DNA from: Caballeronia humi
GTDB lineage: Bacteria; Pseudomonadota; Gammaproteobacteria; Burkholderiales; Burkholderiaceae
Reading direction: 5' to 3'
Length of the DNA stretch: 64,000 nt
Assembly (NCBI RefSeq): GCF_001544475.1
Contig: NZ_FCNW02000001.1
Coordinates: 372,001-436,000 of the forward strand
Shown here: piece by piece, positions 8,545 through 18,632 of the stretch
Layout of the letters: each line of letters starts with the position of its first letter
Numbering within the stretch: position 1 is the first letter of the stretch
Notes under the pieces: generated by a model
Told to the model about the DNA's origin: nothing
Seen by the model: the letters and a program-made list of their open reading frames with translations, nothing else
Database searches by the model: none
Translations under genes and position numbers: made by a program

Positions 8545-9606
8545 ATGATCGAAACCGACAAACTCGCCGCCGAACGCATCATCTCGGCCACGCCCGTCTC
8601 GCCGAACGAAGAAGCGTTCGAGCGCGCGCTGCGCCCGCGCCAACTGGATGAATACGTCGGCCAGGAGAAGGTGCGCGGCCAGCTCGAAATCTTCATCGAG
8701 GCGGCGAAGCGTCGCTCCGAAGCGCTCGACCACGTGCTGCTGTTCGGCCCGCCGGGGCTCGGCAAGACGACGCTCGCGCATATCATCGCGCGCGAAATGG
8801 GCGTGAATCTGCGGCAGACGTCGGGGCCAGTTTTGGAGCGCGCGGGCGATCTCGCCGCGCTTCTCACGAATCTCGAAGCCAACGACGTGCTGTTCATCGA
8901 CGAGATTCACCGGCTCTCACCGGTCGTCGAGGAAATCCTGTACCCGGCGCTCGAGGATTATCAGATCGACATCATGATCGGCGAGGGGCCCGCTGCGCGC
9001 AGCGTCAAGCTCGATTTGCAGCCGTTCACGCTTGTTGGCGCCACGACGCGCGCGGGCATGCTGACGAATCCGCTGCGCGATCGCTTCGGGATCGTGTCGC
9101 GGCTCGAGTTCTATAACGCGAGCGAATTGGCGCGGATCGTGACGCGCTCGGCGTCGCTATTGAAGGCGGAAATCGTTCCGGAAGGCGCGCTGGAGATCGC
9201 GAAACGCGCGCGCGGCACGCCGCGGATCGCGAACCGGCTGCTGCGGCGCGTGCGCGATTTCGCCGAGGTGAAGGCCGACGGCAACATCACGGCGTCCGTC
9301 GCCGATGCCGCGCTGAAAATGCTCGACGTCGATGCAGTCGGCTTCGATCTGATGGACCGCAAGCTGCTCGAAGCGATTCTGCACAAGTTCGACGGGGGTC
9401 CGGTCGGCGTGGACAACCTGGCGGCGGCGATCGGTGAAGAGCGCGACACGATCGAAGACGTGCTCGAGCCTTACCTGATCCAGCAGGGTTATTTGCAGCG
9501 CACGCCGCGCGGGCGTGTCGCTACGTTGCTGACGTATCGCCACTTCGGCCTGGCCGCACCTGACGCGGGCCCGATCCGCGATCTGTGGGACGCGAAGGGG
9601 CGCTGA
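8545..9606 (+). CDS. ruvB: Holliday junction branch-migration helicase RuvB
   Basis: A 353-residue AAA+ motor that drives branch migration with RuvA. Walker A is [10 protein letters not shown] (about 64-73) and Walker B is [11 protein letters not shown]. The sensor-1 region contains [12 protein letters not shown], and an arginine-finger region reads NPLRDRFG. A winged-helix C-terminus follows. Length and N-terminus ([12 protein letters not shown]) match betaproteobacterial RuvB. It is separated from ruvA and follows the XRE-cupin gene by 38 bases. Its stop is 1 base from the stop of the convergent phosphoglycerate mutase-family gene. Confidence 0.97.
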   Translation: MIETDKLAAERIISATPVSPNEEAFERALRPRQLDEYVGQEKVRGQLEIFIEAAKRRSEALDHVLLFGPPGLGKTTLAHIIAREMGVNLRQTSGPVLERAGDLAALLTNLEANDVLFIDEIHRLSPVVEEILYPALEDYQIDIMIGEGPAARSVKLDLQPFTLVGATTRAGMLTNPLRDRFGIVSRLEFYNASELARIVTRSASLLKAEIVPEGALEIAKRARGTPRIANRLLRRVRDFAEVKADGNITASVADAALKMLDVDAVGFDLMDRKLLEAILHKFDGGPVGVDNLAAAIGEERDTIEDVLEPYLIQQGYLQRTPRGRVATLLTYRHFGLAAPDAGPIRDLWDAKGR

Positions 9607-9607
9607 A

Positions 9608-10267
9608 TCAGGCGGTTTTGCGCAGTTCGTCGTCGCTGCTACCCGTCGACAGATGCGCAATATCGCCCCAAGCGACGACCTTCGCCGCGCCGCTCTCAAA
9701 CTCCACGACATTCACGCTGCCATTGAGCAGCGGCCACTTGCGCGGGTCCCTCAGCGGAATCTGCATCGCGAACCGGTAGACGCAATCGAGCACGCCGCCG
9801 TGCGCCACCAGCGCGATGCGCCCGCCCGGATGTGCCGCCACGATCGGCTCGACCGCATGAAGCACGCGATGATAGAACACGCGCTGCGACTCGCCGCCGG
9901 GCGGCGCGAAGCCCGGATCGCGGGTCTGCCATTCGACGTATTCCTCGGGAAACTTGTCGTTGATTTCGTCGCTGTCGTGGCCCTGGAATGCGCCGTACCA
10001 GCGCTCGCGCAAGCCTTCGCTCAGTTGCAGCGGGAGGCCGAGCGCATCGGCGAAAGGACGCGCCGTCTGCTGCGCGCGCTGCAAATCGCTCGAATAGACC
10101 GCGTCGAGCCGCGCGCCCGCCGCTCTTTCCCGCTCGAAACGCGCCGCCAGTTGCGCGGCCTGCGCGAGCCCGGTCGCGTTGAGCGGGATATCAATGTGGC
10201 CCTGGATGCGCTTGATGCGGTTCCAGTCGGTTTCGCCGTGGCGGATGAAGAGAATCTGCGTGGTCAT
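9608..10267 (-). CDS. Histidine phosphatase (phosphoglycerate mutase) family protein
   Basis: A 219-residue phosphohistidine enzyme. The RHGETDWN motif near residue 9 provides the catalytic histidine. ERWYGAFQG and the later VAHGG complete the branch-1 active site. Such proteins are often annotated GpmB or cofactor-dependent mutase, but in practice many are broad phosphatases. It is the third gene behind tyrS and dtd on the minus strand. The ATG at 10267 was chosen because the conserved ILFIRHG strand follows directly. Confidence 0.85.
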   Translation of the reverse strand: MTTQILFIRHGETDWNRIKRIQGHIDIPLNATGLAQAAQLAARFERERAAGARLDAVYSSDLQRAQQTARPFADALGLPLQLSEGLRERWYGAFQGHDSDEINDKFPEEYVEWQTRDPGFAPPGGESQRVFYHRVLHAVEPIVAAHPGGRIALVAHGGVLDCVYRFAMQIPLRDPRKWPLLNGSVNVVEFESGAAKVVAWGDIAHLSTGSSDDELRKTA

Positions 10268-10313
10268 TTGCGCGTTGTCTTGATGTCGGGATGGATCGCG
10301 CGCGTCGCCACGA

Positions 10314-10772
10314 TCACGGTTGGACTTGCAGCCAGAAGGTGACCGGCCCGTCGTTGACGAGCGACACCTGCATGTCGGCGCCGAATTCGCCGGTCTCGAC
10401 GATCGGATGTTTCGCCCGCGCCTCTGCGACGAAGTAGTCAAAGAGACGCTTGCCCTCGTCCGGCGGCGCGGCAGGCGTGAAGCTCGGGCGCAGGCCGCTC
10501 GACGTATCGGCGGCGAGCGTGAATTGCGAGACGAGCAGCACGCCGCCCGCGCGCCCATTCCCGTCGATGTTCTGCACCGGCAGGTTCATCTTGCCGGCGG
10601 CATCGCTGAACACGCGGTACGCGAGCATCTTCGTGAGGAGCTTGTCGGCGGCGGCTTCGGTGTCGTTGCGTTCGGCGCAGACGAACGCGAGCAAGCCCGC
10701 GTCGATCGCGCCGGTTACGCGATCCGCGACGCGCACTTCCGCGCGCCGCACCCGCTGGATGAGCGCGATCAC
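10314..10772 (-). CDS. dtd: D-aminoacyl-tRNA deacylase
   Basis: A 152-residue homodimeric DTD that hydrolyses D-Tyr-tRNA and other mischarged D-aminoacyl-tRNAs. It starts with the typical IALIQRV, carries the SQFTL motif, and has a C-terminal GP motif in [10 protein letters not shown] that holds the cross-subunit chiral pocket. The start codon is GTG, one base after the tyrS stop (TAAGGTG). Translation is therefore probably coupled to tyrS, and this gene guards against a known error of the enzyme encoded just upstream. Confidence 0.95.
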   Translation of the reverse strand: MIALIQRVRRAEVRVADRVTGAIDAGLLAFVCAERNDTEAAADKLLTKMLAYRVFSDAAGKMNLPVQNIDGNGRAGGVLLVSQFTLAADTSSGLRPSFTPAAPPDEGKRLFDYFVAEARAKHPIVETGEFGADMQVSLVNDGPVTFWLQVQP

Positions 10773-10773
10773 C

Positions 10774-12021
10774 TTAAGCGGTGAGCGTGACGCGCGCGAA
10801 GCGGCGCTTGCCGACCTGCACGACGAATTCGCCCGCTTCGACTTTCAGACCGCGATCTGAAATAACCTCGCCGTCGATCTTCACACCGTTCTGGTCGATG
10901 TTGCGCAGCGCCTCGCTCGTCGACGGCACGAGCCCCGCCTGCTTCAGCAACTGCCCGATTGCAAGCGGCGCGCCGGACAGCTTCACGCTCGGAATATCGT
11001 CCGGCACGCCGCCCTTCGCGCGGTGGTTGAAGTCTTCGAGCGCGCGCCCGGCATCGGCCGCCGAATGGAACCGCGCGACGATTTCCTGCCCGAGCAGCAC
11101 CTTGAAATCGCGCGGATTGCGCCCTTCGCCGGCTTCCTTCTTGAACTGCGCGATCTCCTCGATGCTGCGGAACGACAGCAGTTCGAAATAGCGCCACATC
11201 AGCGTGTCGGAGATGCTCATCAGCTTGCCGAACATGTCGGTCGGTTTTTCGCTGATGCCGATGTAATTGTTCTTCGACTTCGACATCTTCTCGATGCCGT
11301 CGAGCCCTTCGAGCAGCGGCATCGTGAGAATGCACTGTTGTTCCTGCCCGTACTGCTTCTGTAGTTCGCGGCCGACGAGCAGGTTGAACTTCTGGTCCGT
11401 GCCGCCGAGTTCGAGGTCCGAATTCAGCGCGACCGAGTCGTAGCCCTGCATCAGCGGGTACAGGAACTCGTGGATCGAGATCGGCACGCCGCCCTGAAAG
11501 CGCTTCGTGAAGTCCTCACGTTCGAGAATGCGCGCGACGGTGTAACGCGACGCGAGCTTGATCATGCCGTCGGCGCCGAGCGGCATGCACCACTCGCTGT
11601 TGTAGCGGATCTCGGTCTTCTCGCGGTCGAGCACGAGCGAAGCCTGCTCGAAATACGTCTTCGCGTTCGATTCGATCTGCTCGCGCGTGAGCGGCGGGCG
11701 CGTCGCATTGCGGCCCGACGGATCACCGATCAGCGACGTGAAATCGCCGATCAGGAAAATCACGTGATGGCCGAGATCCTGCAATTGCCGCATCTTGTTC
11801 AGCACGACCGTGTGGCCGATGTGAATGTCCGGCGCGGTCGGATCGAGGCCGAGCTTGATGCGCAGCGGCTTCTTCGTCGCGGCGCTCCTTGCGAGCTTCT
11901 GCGCGAATTCGTCTTCGATCAGCAGTTCGTCGGCGCCGCGCCTGGCGATTGCGAGCGCGGCGCGTACTTCGTCGGTGATGGGGAAAGCGGGCGCGGCGGG
12001 CGCGTTGGATTCAGTGGTCAT
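10774..12021 (-). CDS. tyrS: Tyrosyl-tRNA synthetase
   Basis: A 415-residue class I synthetase. The HIGH-type motif is [10 protein letters not shown], the KMSKS loop is intact, and an S4 RNA-binding domain closes the protein (about 345-410). The family charges tRNA-Tyr. It is first in a compact tyrS-dtd-mutase operon. The 286 bases between its start and the divergent anmK hold the promoters of both; no strong consensus boxes or hairpin were recognised there. Confidence 0.97.
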   Translation of the reverse strand: MTTESNAPAAPAFPITDEVRAALAIARRGADELLIEDEFAQKLARSAATKKPLRIKLGLDPTAPDIHIGHTVVLNKMRQLQDLGHHVIFLIGDFTSLIGDPSGRNATRPPLTREQIESNAKTYFEQASLVLDREKTEIRYNSEWCMPLGADGMIKLASRYTVARILEREDFTKRFQGGVPISIHEFLYPLMQGYDSVALNSDLELGGTDQKFNLLVGRELQKQYGQEQQCILTMPLLEGLDGIEKMSKSKNNYIGISEKPTDMFGKLMSISDTLMWRYFELLSFRSIEEIAQFKKEAGEGRNPRDFKVLLGQEIVARFHSAADAGRALEDFNHRAKGGVPDDIPSVKLSGAPLAIGQLLKQAGLVPSTSEALRNIDQNGVKIDGEVISDRGLKVEAGEFVVQVGKRRFARVTLTA

Positions 12022-12307
12022 GCTTGCGGCTTCTGGATTGAATGTGATTCGATGGCCGGCGCAACTGGCGGCGGCGCGAAAGTCGACGGGCCGGCGAAAA
12101 CGCTAGCGCAAACGGCTGGGGCAGGCACGCGGCGAAAGGCGCGCGATGCGCTGCAATCCCTTGTTCAGGCACAGGATTTTACGCGATGACGCCTCGCTTC
12201 GCCCCGCTTTCGACCGCGCGCGCCGATTCTGAAGCGACTTACCGATTTCACCCGATGCGCGGATAATCGCGCTTTATTGGCGAAATCGGCATCGACAGGA
12301 GACGAGC

Positions 12308-13459
12308 GTGGGACGAAAAACCGAGGCAATCGAAACCGGCAAGGCGGACGGCGTGTACTTCGGTTTGATGTCGGGGACGAGCATGGACGGCGTCGACGGC
12401 GTCGCGGTTCAGTTCACGACCGGCAAGCCGCCCGTCGTGATCGGCGAGGCGCACGTGAGCTTTTCGCAGGGCATGCGCGACGCGCTCTTCGCCTTGCAGA
12501 CGCCCGGCGAGAACGAAATCGAGCGCGCGGCGCTCGCGGCGAACGCGCTCGCGACGCGCTACGCCGTCTGCTGCCACGAACTGCAGAGCATGAGCAACTG
12601 CTCGGCCACGAAGGTGCGCGCGATCGGCGTGCACGGGCAGACGGTGCGGCATCGGCCGGAAAAGGGGTACACGACCCAGATCAACAACCCGGCGCTGCTC
12701 GCGGAAATGACGAACATCGACGTGATCTCCGATTTCCGCAGCCGCGACGTCGCCGCCGGCGGCCAGGGCGCGCCGCTCGTGCCGGCGTTCCACGCGACCG
12801 TGTTCGGTGCGCCGGGCGAGACGCGCGTCGTCTGCAATCTGGGCGGGATCAGCAATATCACGGTGTTGTCGGCGAACGGCGCGGTGCGCGGTTTCGATTG
12901 CGGCCCGGCGAACGCACTGCTCGACGAGTGGGCGCACCGGCATCTGAAACGTCCCTACGACGAGGGCGGGCAGTTTGCGGCGCAGGGACAGGTGCATCGG
13001 CCGCTTTTGAACGCGCTCCTCGACGAACCGTTTTTCGAGCAGGCGCCGCCCAAAAGCACCGGCCGCGACCTGTTCAACCCGGCGTGGCTCGACGCGAAAC
13101 TCGCGGCATTCGCCAACGTCCCGCCCGCCGACGTGCAGGCGACGCTCGTCGCACTGACGGCGGTGAGCGTCGCGCGCGAGATCGAACGCCATGCCTCCGA
13201 TGTGCGCGCGGTGTACGTCTGCGGCGGCGGCGCACGCAATCCGGTGCTGATGAGCGCGATCCAGCAGGCGCTGGAGGAAAGCGGCGTGTCGGGCGTCCCC
13301 GTGATGACAACCGAAGCGCTTGGCGTTCCGCCGCAGCAGGTCGAGGCGTTGGCGTTCGCGTGGCTCGCGATGCGCTGTATAGCGCGCGAACCGGGAAATA
13401 TCGCGGCGGTGACGGGCGCGGCGGGCGAGCGGGTTCTGGGCGCGATTTATCCGCATTGA
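12308..13459 (+). CDS. anmK: Anhydro-N-acetylmuramic acid kinase
   Basis: A 383-residue ASKHA-fold kinase that opens and phosphorylates 1,6-anhydro-MurNAc released during peptidoglycan recycling. The N-terminus has [12 protein letters not shown], the family's phosphate-1 motif. GVHGQTVRH and [12 protein letters not shown] follow, and VCGGGARNP lies near the C-terminus. It starts at GTG 12308, with AGGAGA seven bases upstream. It is followed by a bidirectional terminator shared with erpA. Confidence 0.96.
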   Translation: MGRKTEAIETGKADGVYFGLMSGTSMDGVDGVAVQFTTGKPPVVIGEAHVSFSQGMRDALFALQTPGENEIERAALAANALATRYAVCCHELQSMSNCSATKVRAIGVHGQTVRHRPEKGYTTQINNPALLAEMTNIDVISDFRSRDVAAGGQGAPLVPAFHATVFGAPGETRVVCNLGGISNITVLSANGAVRGFDCGPANALLDEWAHRHLKRPYDEGGQFAAQGQVHRPLLNALLDEPFFEQAPPKSTGRDLFNPAWLDAKLAAFANVPPADVQATLVALTAVSVAREIERHASDVRAVYVCGGGARNPVLMSAIQQALEESGVSGVPVMTTEALGVPPQQVEALAFAWLAMRCIAREPGNIAAVTGAAGERVLGAIYPH

Positions 13460-13468
13460 GCTTGAAAT

Positions 13469-13498
13469 AAAAAACGGAGCCCGCAGGCTCCGCTTTTT
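13469..13498. terminator. Bidirectional Rho-independent terminator (anmK/erpA)
   Basis: A CGGAGCC/GGCTCCG stem with a CGCA loop (13475-13492) is flanked by six A on the left and five T on the right. It therefore serves anmK on the plus strand and erpA on the minus strand. Confidence 0.85.
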
Positions 13499-13521
13499 CA
13501 TACCGCTTTGGTGCTAAAGAA

Positions 13522-13887
13522 TCACACCGAGAACGACGATCCGCAACCGCAAGTCGTCGACGCATTCGGGTTCTTGATCACGAACTGCGCGCCGTTGAGG
13601 TCGTCCTTATAGTCGATCTCCGCGCCGACCAGATACTGATAGCTCATCGAGTCGATTAGCAACTGGACACCGGCCTTGTCCATCACGGTGTCGTCTTCAT
13701 TGACGGCTTCGTCGAACGTGAAGCCGTACTGGAAACCCGAACACCCGCCGCCCTGCACGAACACGCGCAGCTTCAGGTCCGGATTGCCTTCCTCGTCGAT
13801 CAGTTGCTTGACCTTGTCAGCGGCCGCGTCGGTGAAGACGAACGGCATCGGCATTTCGGTCGTGGGGGTGTCGGTGACAGCGTTCAT
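13522..13887 (-). CDS. erpA: Iron-sulfur cluster insertion protein ErpA
   Basis: A 121-residue A-type carrier that delivers Fe-S clusters to apo-enzymes. The three conserved cysteines are present, in [12 protein letters not shown] and in the C-terminal CGCGSSF. GGAGAG precedes the ATG. It lies between convergent anmK and the rplM-rpsI operon and appears to be transcribed alone. Its upstream region carries two adjoining dyads (13949-13980) and a TACAAT box near 13918-13923 without a good -35, as expected for a promoter needing an activator. Confidence 0.96.
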   Translation of the reverse strand: MNAVTDTPTTEMPMPFVFTDAAADKVKQLIDEEGNPDLKLRVFVQGGGCSGFQYGFTFDEAVNEDDTVMDKAGVQLLIDSMSYQYLVGAEIDYKDDLNGAQFVIKNPNASTTCGCGSSFSV

Positions 13888-13948
13888 TCGAACTCTCCAA
13901 AAAAGCTTCTATCCGTCATTGTAGGGCCGATCTCAATATCGTGCTGGA

Positions 13949-13980
13949 AGCCCATGAAATCAATGGGCTATATCGATATA
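13949..13980. promoter_or_regulatory. Two adjoining palindromes upstream of erpA
   Basis: GCCCAT/ATGGGC arms enclose 7 bases at 13949-13967. They run straight into the perfect 14-base palindrome CTATATCGATATAG at 13967-13980. They lie about 60-95 bases upstream of the erpA start and just beyond the rpsI terminator. Position and symmetry suggest a regulator site for erpA; the regulator is unknown. Confidence 0.4.
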
Positions 13981-14016
13981 GATGGCGCTTGCGGACGAAT
14001 CCGTGTCGCAAAAAAT

Positions 14017-14050
14017 AAAAAGCCGCCGGCGCATGACGCCAGCGGCTTTT
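14017..14050 (-). terminator. Terminator of the rplM-rpsI operon
   Basis: On the minus strand a GCCGCTGGCG...CGCCGGCGGC-type stem is followed by a T-rich tail. On the plus strand it reads AAAAGCCGC, CGGCG, a short loop, CGCC and GCGGCTTTT. It lies 40 bases after the rpsI stop. Confidence 0.8.
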
Positions 14051-14089
14051 CGCAGCGATTCGCCCAGCGGACGAAAAGCGCGATACGGC

Positions 14090-14482
14090 TTAACGCTTCG
14101 AGAATTGCTTCCTGCGGCGTGCCTTGTGGAAACCGACCTTCTTACGTTCCACTTCACGCGCGTCACGCGTCACGAAGCCAGCGCTCGACAGCGTCGGCTT
14201 GAGCGTTGCGTCGTAGTCCATCAGTGCGCGCGTGATGCCGTGGCGAACCGCGCCGGCTTGACCCGTTTCGCCGCCGCCCGCCACGTTGACCTTGATGTCG
14301 AACGTGGTGGCGTGGCTCGTCAGTTCGAGCGGCTGGCGCACGATCATCAGCGACGTTTCGCGCGAGAAGTAGTCGGCGATGGGCTTGCCGTTGACGATGA
14401 TGTCGCCCTTGCCTGCCTTGATGAAGACACGAGCGACGGCGCTCTTGCGGCGGCCCGTACCGTAGTTCCAGTTACCGATCAT
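14090..14482 (-). CDS. rpsI: 30S ribosomal protein S9
   Basis: A 130-residue ribosomal protein with the usual opening [15 protein letters not shown] and the basic C-terminal tail ending RRRKQFSKR, which reaches toward P-site tRNA. GGGGAG precedes the ATG. It is co-transcribed with rplM, 11 bases after the rplM stop. Confidence 0.98.
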   Translation of the reverse strand: MIGNWNYGTGRRKSAVARVFIKAGKGDIIVNGKPIADYFSRETSLMIVRQPLELTSHATTFDIKVNVAGGGETGQAGAVRHGITRALMDYDATLKPTLSSAGFVTRDAREVERKKVGFHKARRRKQFSKR

Positions 14483-14493
14483 GTGGGCTCCCC

Positions 14494-14922
14494 TTAGATC
14501 TCGAGCGCTTTAGGCTGTTGAGCCGTATGCGGATGCGTTGCGTCGGCGTAGACCTTCAGCTTCTTGATCATCGCGTAGCCGAGCGGACCCTTCGGCAGCA
14601 TGCCTTTGACCGCCTTCTCGAGCGCGCGGCCCGGGAAACGCTCTTGCATCTTGCCAAACGTCGTTTCGTAGATGCCGCCCGGGTAGCCCGAGTGACGATA
14701 GTACTTCTTGTCGGTTGCCTTGTTGCCCGTGACCTTCAGCTTGCCGGCGTTAATGATGACGATGAAATCACCAGTGTCGACGTGCGGGGTGAACTCGGGT
14801 TTGTGCTTGCCGCGAAGACGGCGTGCCACTTCGCTGGCGACACGGCCGAGAACCTTATCCGTCGCGTCAATCACGTACCATTCACGCGTCACCTCATGGG
14901 CTTTTGCGGAAAACGTTTTCAT
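14494..14922 (-). CDS. rplM: 50S ribosomal protein L13
   Basis: A 142-residue large-subunit protein. The signature [20 protein letters not shown] and the C-terminal KALEI match the bacterial family. It is first in rplM-rpsI. A strong sigma-70 promoter lies about 120 bases upstream and leaves a leader of roughly 110 bases, which might carry feedback control. Confidence 0.98.
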   Translation of the reverse strand: MKTFSAKAHEVTREWYVIDATDKVLGRVASEVARRLRGKHKPEFTPHVDTGDFIVIINAGKLKVTGNKATDKKYYRHSGYPGGIYETTFGKMQERFPGRALEKAVKGMLPKGPLGYAMIKKLKVYADATHPHTAQQPKALEI

Positions 14923-15041
14923 GATCGATCCAAAAAATTAACTGTGCCCTTGCTGTCCCGCTTGTATATAAGTTGCGCATCGAGGCGCGTGCAGGCTCTC
15001 CCTGATTCCCCTTCGCGGGCATTGTGCGAAGAGAACTTTGA

Positions 15042-15071
15042 ATTATAAGGGGATTTTGCATGCTGCGTCAA
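15042..15071 (-). promoter_or_regulatory. Sigma-70 promoter of rplM-rpsI
   Basis: On the minus strand TTGACG (15071-15066) and a perfect TATAAT (15047-15042) are separated by 18 bases. This is the best consensus promoter in the window and fits a ribosomal protein operon. Confidence 0.75.
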
Positions 15072-15107
15072 AAGTTGCGCGATCTGTGACGTGACGAACG
15101 AGGACCG

Positions 15108-15202
15108 GACGAAAAAAAGCCCGAGCATCTGAGGCTCGGGCTGAATCCACCAGGAGGAGGTGGAGGAGACGCGGTAGATTCGTCTAACTGCGACAACCAA
15201 TG
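15108..15202 (-). ncRNA. Probable small regulatory RNA with CCTCC motifs
   Basis: A gene-free stretch on the minus strand has a promoter (TATACT at 15213-15208, with TTGCTT 17 bases upstream). About 95 bases later it has a perfect terminator hairpin, AGCCCGAGC/GCTCGGGCT with a run of seven T. Between them the RNA would read CTCCTCCACCTCCTCC, which is complementary to Shine-Dalgarno sequences. No plausible protein is encoded. Burkholderia small RNAs that pair with ribosome-binding sites are known (ncS27 of B. cenocepacia, from memory), but homology to it was not tested. The exact 5' end is estimated. Confidence 0.55.
15113..15145 (-). terminator. Terminator of the small RNA
   Basis: Nine-base arms AGCCCGAGC/GCTCGGGCT with a short loop are followed, on the minus strand, by seven T. 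No protein gene on the minus strand ends here, which supports a separate short transcript. Confidence 0.7.
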
Positions 15203-15207
15203 AGCAG

Positions 15208-15236
15208 AGTATAGGTAGCAGTCTTCTGTCAAGCAA
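15208..15236 (-). promoter_or_regulatory. Promoter of the small RNA
   Basis: TATACT (15213-15208) lies 17 bases from TTGCTT (15236-15231). An overlapping TTGACA at 15232-15227 has a good sequence but sits only 13 bases from TATACT, or 15 from TACTCT. A start near 15200 is expected. Confidence 0.45.
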
Positions 15237-15533
15237 TAAAATTCGCATCATGAGATTGTTTTCCGTAATGTGATATCGACGAACGTCCGCACACCTCCGC
15301 GTAATTCCTCTCTAAAACAATGACTTGTGTTAGCCATGCAAGCAAATCTGAAATTCGCGAGCGGTCTAGAGGTTCTCTTCGGATTTCATTACGGTCCACG
15401 TGGTCCCCGGCACTATTTCGCTAATCAGCATCCGTCAACCCGGAGTTGCGCGGAGCGTGGGCATCTTGCGAAACGACAAACAGCTACAATAATCCGCTTG
15501 AAAAACAACGTAGCAAGCGCGCTGGAGCCTGAG
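15237..15533. other. Intergenic region upstream of the OsmC gene
   Basis: No gene is supported here. An open frame continues upstream of the OsmC start to 15327, but that part has no conserved sequence. A TACAAT box at 15485-15490 would place the transcript start near 15497, downstream of that longer frame, which favours the ATG at 15534. No repeat or RNA fold was recognised otherwise. Confidence 0.5.
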
Positions 15534-15956
15534 ATGGAATGCAAAGTTAGCTGGATGGGACAGGATGGCATGGCGTTCGCCGCCGAAACCGGTAGCGGCC
15601 ACCTTGTCACGATGGATGGCGCCCCCGACGGCGGCGGCCGCAACCTCGCGCCGCGTCCGATGGAAATGGTGCTGCTCGGCACCGGCGGCTGCACAGCCTA
15701 CGACGTCGTGATGATCCTGAAAAAGAGCCGCCAGGAAGTCGCGGGCTGCTCGGTGACGCTCAAGGCCGAGCGCGCCAGTGAAGACCCCAAGGTGTTCACG
15801 AAGATCCACTTCCACTTCACGGTAACGGGCAAAAACCTGAATCCGTCGACGGTCGAGCGCGCGATCAACCTGTCACACGACAAGTACTGCTCGGCGTCGA
15901 TCATGATCGCGAAAACCGCCGAACTGACCCATTCTTTCGACATCGTGCCGACCTGA
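15534..15956 (+). CDS. OsmC family peroxiredoxin-like protein
   Basis: A 140-residue OsmC/Ohr-fold protein. The two conserved cysteines are in TGGCTAYD and DKYCSAS, spaced as in thiol-dependent peroxidases. The compact form without an extra N-terminal arm is closest to the YhfA subgroup. It would reduce organic hydroperoxides or act on thiol stress in the cytoplasm, although YhfA members have no firmly assigned substrate. The ATG at 15534 gives the usual length, and a strong terminator follows. Confidence 0.85.
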   Translation: MECKVSWMGQDGMAFAAETGSGHLVTMDGAPDGGGRNLAPRPMEMVLLGTGGCTAYDVVMILKKSRQEVAGCSVTLKAERASEDPKVFTKIHFHFTVTGKNLNPSTVERAINLSHDKYCSASIMIAKTAELTHSFDIVPT

Positions 15957-15984
15957 ACGCGCGATTCAGCAGAACAGAATGCAA

Positions 15985-16016
15985 AAAGCCGGCGTCATCA
16001 CTGACGCCGGCTTTTT
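15985..16016 (+). terminator. Terminator after the OsmC gene
   Basis: Perfect 11-base arms AGCCGGCGTCA/TGACGCCGGCT enclose TCAC and are flanked by A5 and T5. The same hairpin could also stop minus-strand rnpB transcription just after RNA processing. Confidence 0.85.
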
Positions 16017-16030
16017 GACTTTGAATGACG

Positions 16031-16448
<418 letters not shown>

Positions 16449-16505
16449 TGAATTTTAACATGCCGGGTTGGGCGGATTGCGGCGATTACTCGCGCCGGCG
16501 GAGCC

Positions 16506-17315
16506 TTATCCGCGATGGCGGCGGCCGGGGCGGAAGACGCTCGTGTCGTCGTAGAATGGGGGAAATTCGTTCGCCGGAAACCACCCCGGCACACCCAAAA
16601 CAGGCAACGGAGCGAAATCGCGGCTCGTCGGGGGGTGGTCCAGCAGCGTTTTTGCGACTCGTTCGTCAAGCAGGACGCGGCGTTTTGAATCGTCGAGGGA
16701 GAAATAACCGGGCGGGACGGCGACGATCCATGCGTGCCCCGTGCACGCCTTGTACGGCGCGACGAGCTTTTCCAGAAGCGCGTGGCCGAAGATTTGCGCT
16801 TCGCAGCGCACGCCCCAATCCGCACGCCGCGTCACGAAAAGCGTGCGCCAGTCGAAATCGCGCAATGCGTCCGACAGCGCCGGATCGGCGCAGACGAACA
16901 GCACGGCGTTTTCATCGAAAAGGGTGAGCGCGTCGCGCAGAACGCCGCGCGTCGGGCCGATGCCGAGCGCATCGATTTGCGCCGCCTGCCGTGCGTTCAG
17001 CGCCGCCTTGATGCGCGGAAACTGGAACCAGATCGACGCGTTGAAGAAATCGTGGAGATTGTGGCGCGTCGGCACGCAACCGGTAGCGGCGATGTGCGCC
17101 TCGTAGGACGCACCCGCCGGTAAATCGTCCTGCGCGATAAAAGAAAGCGGTTTGCCGCGGCCGGTCGTGATGTCCATCGAACGGGCGTCGGCGTTGAGCG
17201 TTTCGAGATATATCGAGTAGCCGTCGATCGCCGCCGATTGCCAGCGCACGCCGCGTTCGGCGAGCGGCGCGAGCCACGGCTGCGTCCAATCGATACGCTT
17301 GAACGGCAGGGTCAT
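16506..17315 (-). CDS. DUF3025 domain-containing protein
   Basis: A 269-residue soluble protein of a family found mainly in beta- and gammaproteobacteria. It has no catalytic motif that I recognise and no signal peptide or membrane segment. Conserved-looking stretches include CVPTRHNLHDFFNASIWFQF and LGVPGW. The ATG at 17315 is 23 bases downstream of the pyrC stop, so it is probably the second gene of a pyrC operon. Function is unknown. Confidence 0.75.
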   Translation of the reverse strand: MTLPFKRIDWTQPWLAPLAERGVRWQSAAIDGYSIYLETLNADARSMDITTGRGKPLSFIAQDDLPAGASYEAHIAATGCVPTRHNLHDFFNASIWFQFPRIKAALNARQAAQIDALGIGPTRGVLRDALTLFDENAVLFVCADPALSDALRDFDWRTLFVTRRADWGVRCEAQIFGHALLEKLVAPYKACTGHAWIVAVPPGYFSLDDSKRRVLLDERVAKTLLDHPPTSRDFAPLPVLGVPGWFPANEFPPFYDDTSVFRPGRRHRG

Positions 17316-17338
17316 ACACTCAGCGCACGAAAAGGCGC

Positions 17339-18421
17339 TTAAACCTGCCGCCAGCCGATCGTTTCCCCGCCCCGCAACGGCACGACTTCGGCGTCGCCGG
17401 CCATGAATTCGGCGGGCAGCGTCCACGATTCGCGGCGCAGCGTCACCGTTTCCTTGCTGCGCGGCAAACTGTAGAAATCCGGGCCGAAGAAGCTCGCGAA
17501 TCCTTCGAGCATGTCGAGCGCGCCGGCTTTGTCGAAGGCTTCGGTGTAGAGCTCGAGCGCGTGCAGCGCCGTGTAACAACCCGCGCAGCCGCACGCGTGC
17601 TCCTTCAAACCCTTCGGATGCGGCGCGCTGTCCGTGCCGAGGAAAAAGCGCGAATTGCCCGAAGTCGCCGCCTCGACCAGCGCCACGCGATGCGTCTCGC
17701 GCTTCAACACCGGCAGGCAGTAGTAATGCGGCCGAATTCCGCCGAGAAAAATCGCGTTGCGGTTGTACAGCAAGTGGTGCGCGGTGATTGTCGCGCCGAT
17801 CGGGCCGCTCGCCTCGCGCACGTAATCGGCGGCATCCTTCGTCGTGATGTGTTCAAACACCACCTTCAGCGCGGGAAAATCGCGCCGCAGCGGCGTCATC
17901 ACGCGGTCGATGAACACCTTTTCGCGATCGAACAAATCGATCGACGAATCAGTCACTTCGCCGTGCACCAGCAGCGGCATGCCGCTTTCCTGCATCGCTT
18001 CGAGCGTAGCCGCGCATTTCTGGAGATCGGTGACGCCGGCGTCCGAATTCGTCGTCGCGCCCGCCGGATACAGCTTCACACCGTGCACGAACCCGCTCGC
18101 GCGTGCACGGCGGATTTCGTCGGGCGGCGTGTTGTCGGTGAGATAGAGCGTCATCAGCGGCTCGAACGTGGCGTCCGTGCCCTCTTTCGGCAGCGCGGCA
18201 AGGATGCGCTCGCGATACGCGGCGGCCATCGCGGTCGTCGTGACCGGCGGGCGCAGGTTCGGCATGATGATCGCGCGGCCGAACTGGCGCGCGGTGTGCG
18301 GCAGGACGGCGGCGAGCATGGCGCCGTCGCGCACGTGCAGGTGCCAGTCGTCGGGGCGCGCGATCGTGAGCGTGGCGGGAGACTGCGTCGATTCTGAAGC
18401 GGCGGACGAGAGAGCTGACAT
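17339..18421 (-). CDS. pyrC: Dihydroorotase (class II, PyrC)
   Basis: A 360-residue zinc amidohydrolase that closes carbamoyl-aspartate to dihydroorotate in pyrimidine synthesis. The [10 protein letters not shown] motif holds the first metal-ligand histidines, MPNLRPP the substrate region, and [10 protein letters not shown] the catalytic aspartate strand. The start at 18421 (MSALSS) was preferred to an upstream in-frame start at 18496, which adds 25 unconserved residues. The DUF3025 gene follows closely. Confidence 0.95.
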   Translation of the reverse strand: MSALSSAASESTQSPATLTIARPDDWHLHVRDGAMLAAVLPHTARQFGRAIIMPNLRPPVTTTAMAAAYRERILAALPKEGTDATFEPLMTLYLTDNTPPDEIRRARASGFVHGVKLYPAGATTNSDAGVTDLQKCAATLEAMQESGMPLLVHGEVTDSSIDLFDREKVFIDRVMTPLRRDFPALKVVFEHITTKDAADYVREASGPIGATITAHHLLYNRNAIFLGGIRPHYYCLPVLKRETHRVALVEAATSGNSRFFLGTDSAPHPKGLKEHACGCAGCYTALHALELYTEAFDKAGALDMLEGFASFFGPDFYSLPRSKETVTLRRESWTLPAEFMAGDAEVVPLRGGETIGWRQV

Positions 18422-18632
18422 GGCGAGAACGGTCGGAGGACGGAGGGACGAATCAAAAATCCGGCAACGGATGGCGATCGAAGCAAAAAGCGGCAAAAAC
18501 CGCCGTGGAAAATCAACAACGATGCCCGCACGCGCTGGATGATCGATTTTTTGGCGATTGGCTCGGTGCTATGCTTGTGAGACACCATTGTAACAATTCG
18601 CCCTAACACCCAAGCCTGCCAGCCTCTGCAAC

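Noticed and set aside
15327..15533. N-terminal extension of the OsmC gene
   Set aside because: The extension is not conserved, and a TACAAT box at 15485-15490 suggests transcription begins downstream of it.
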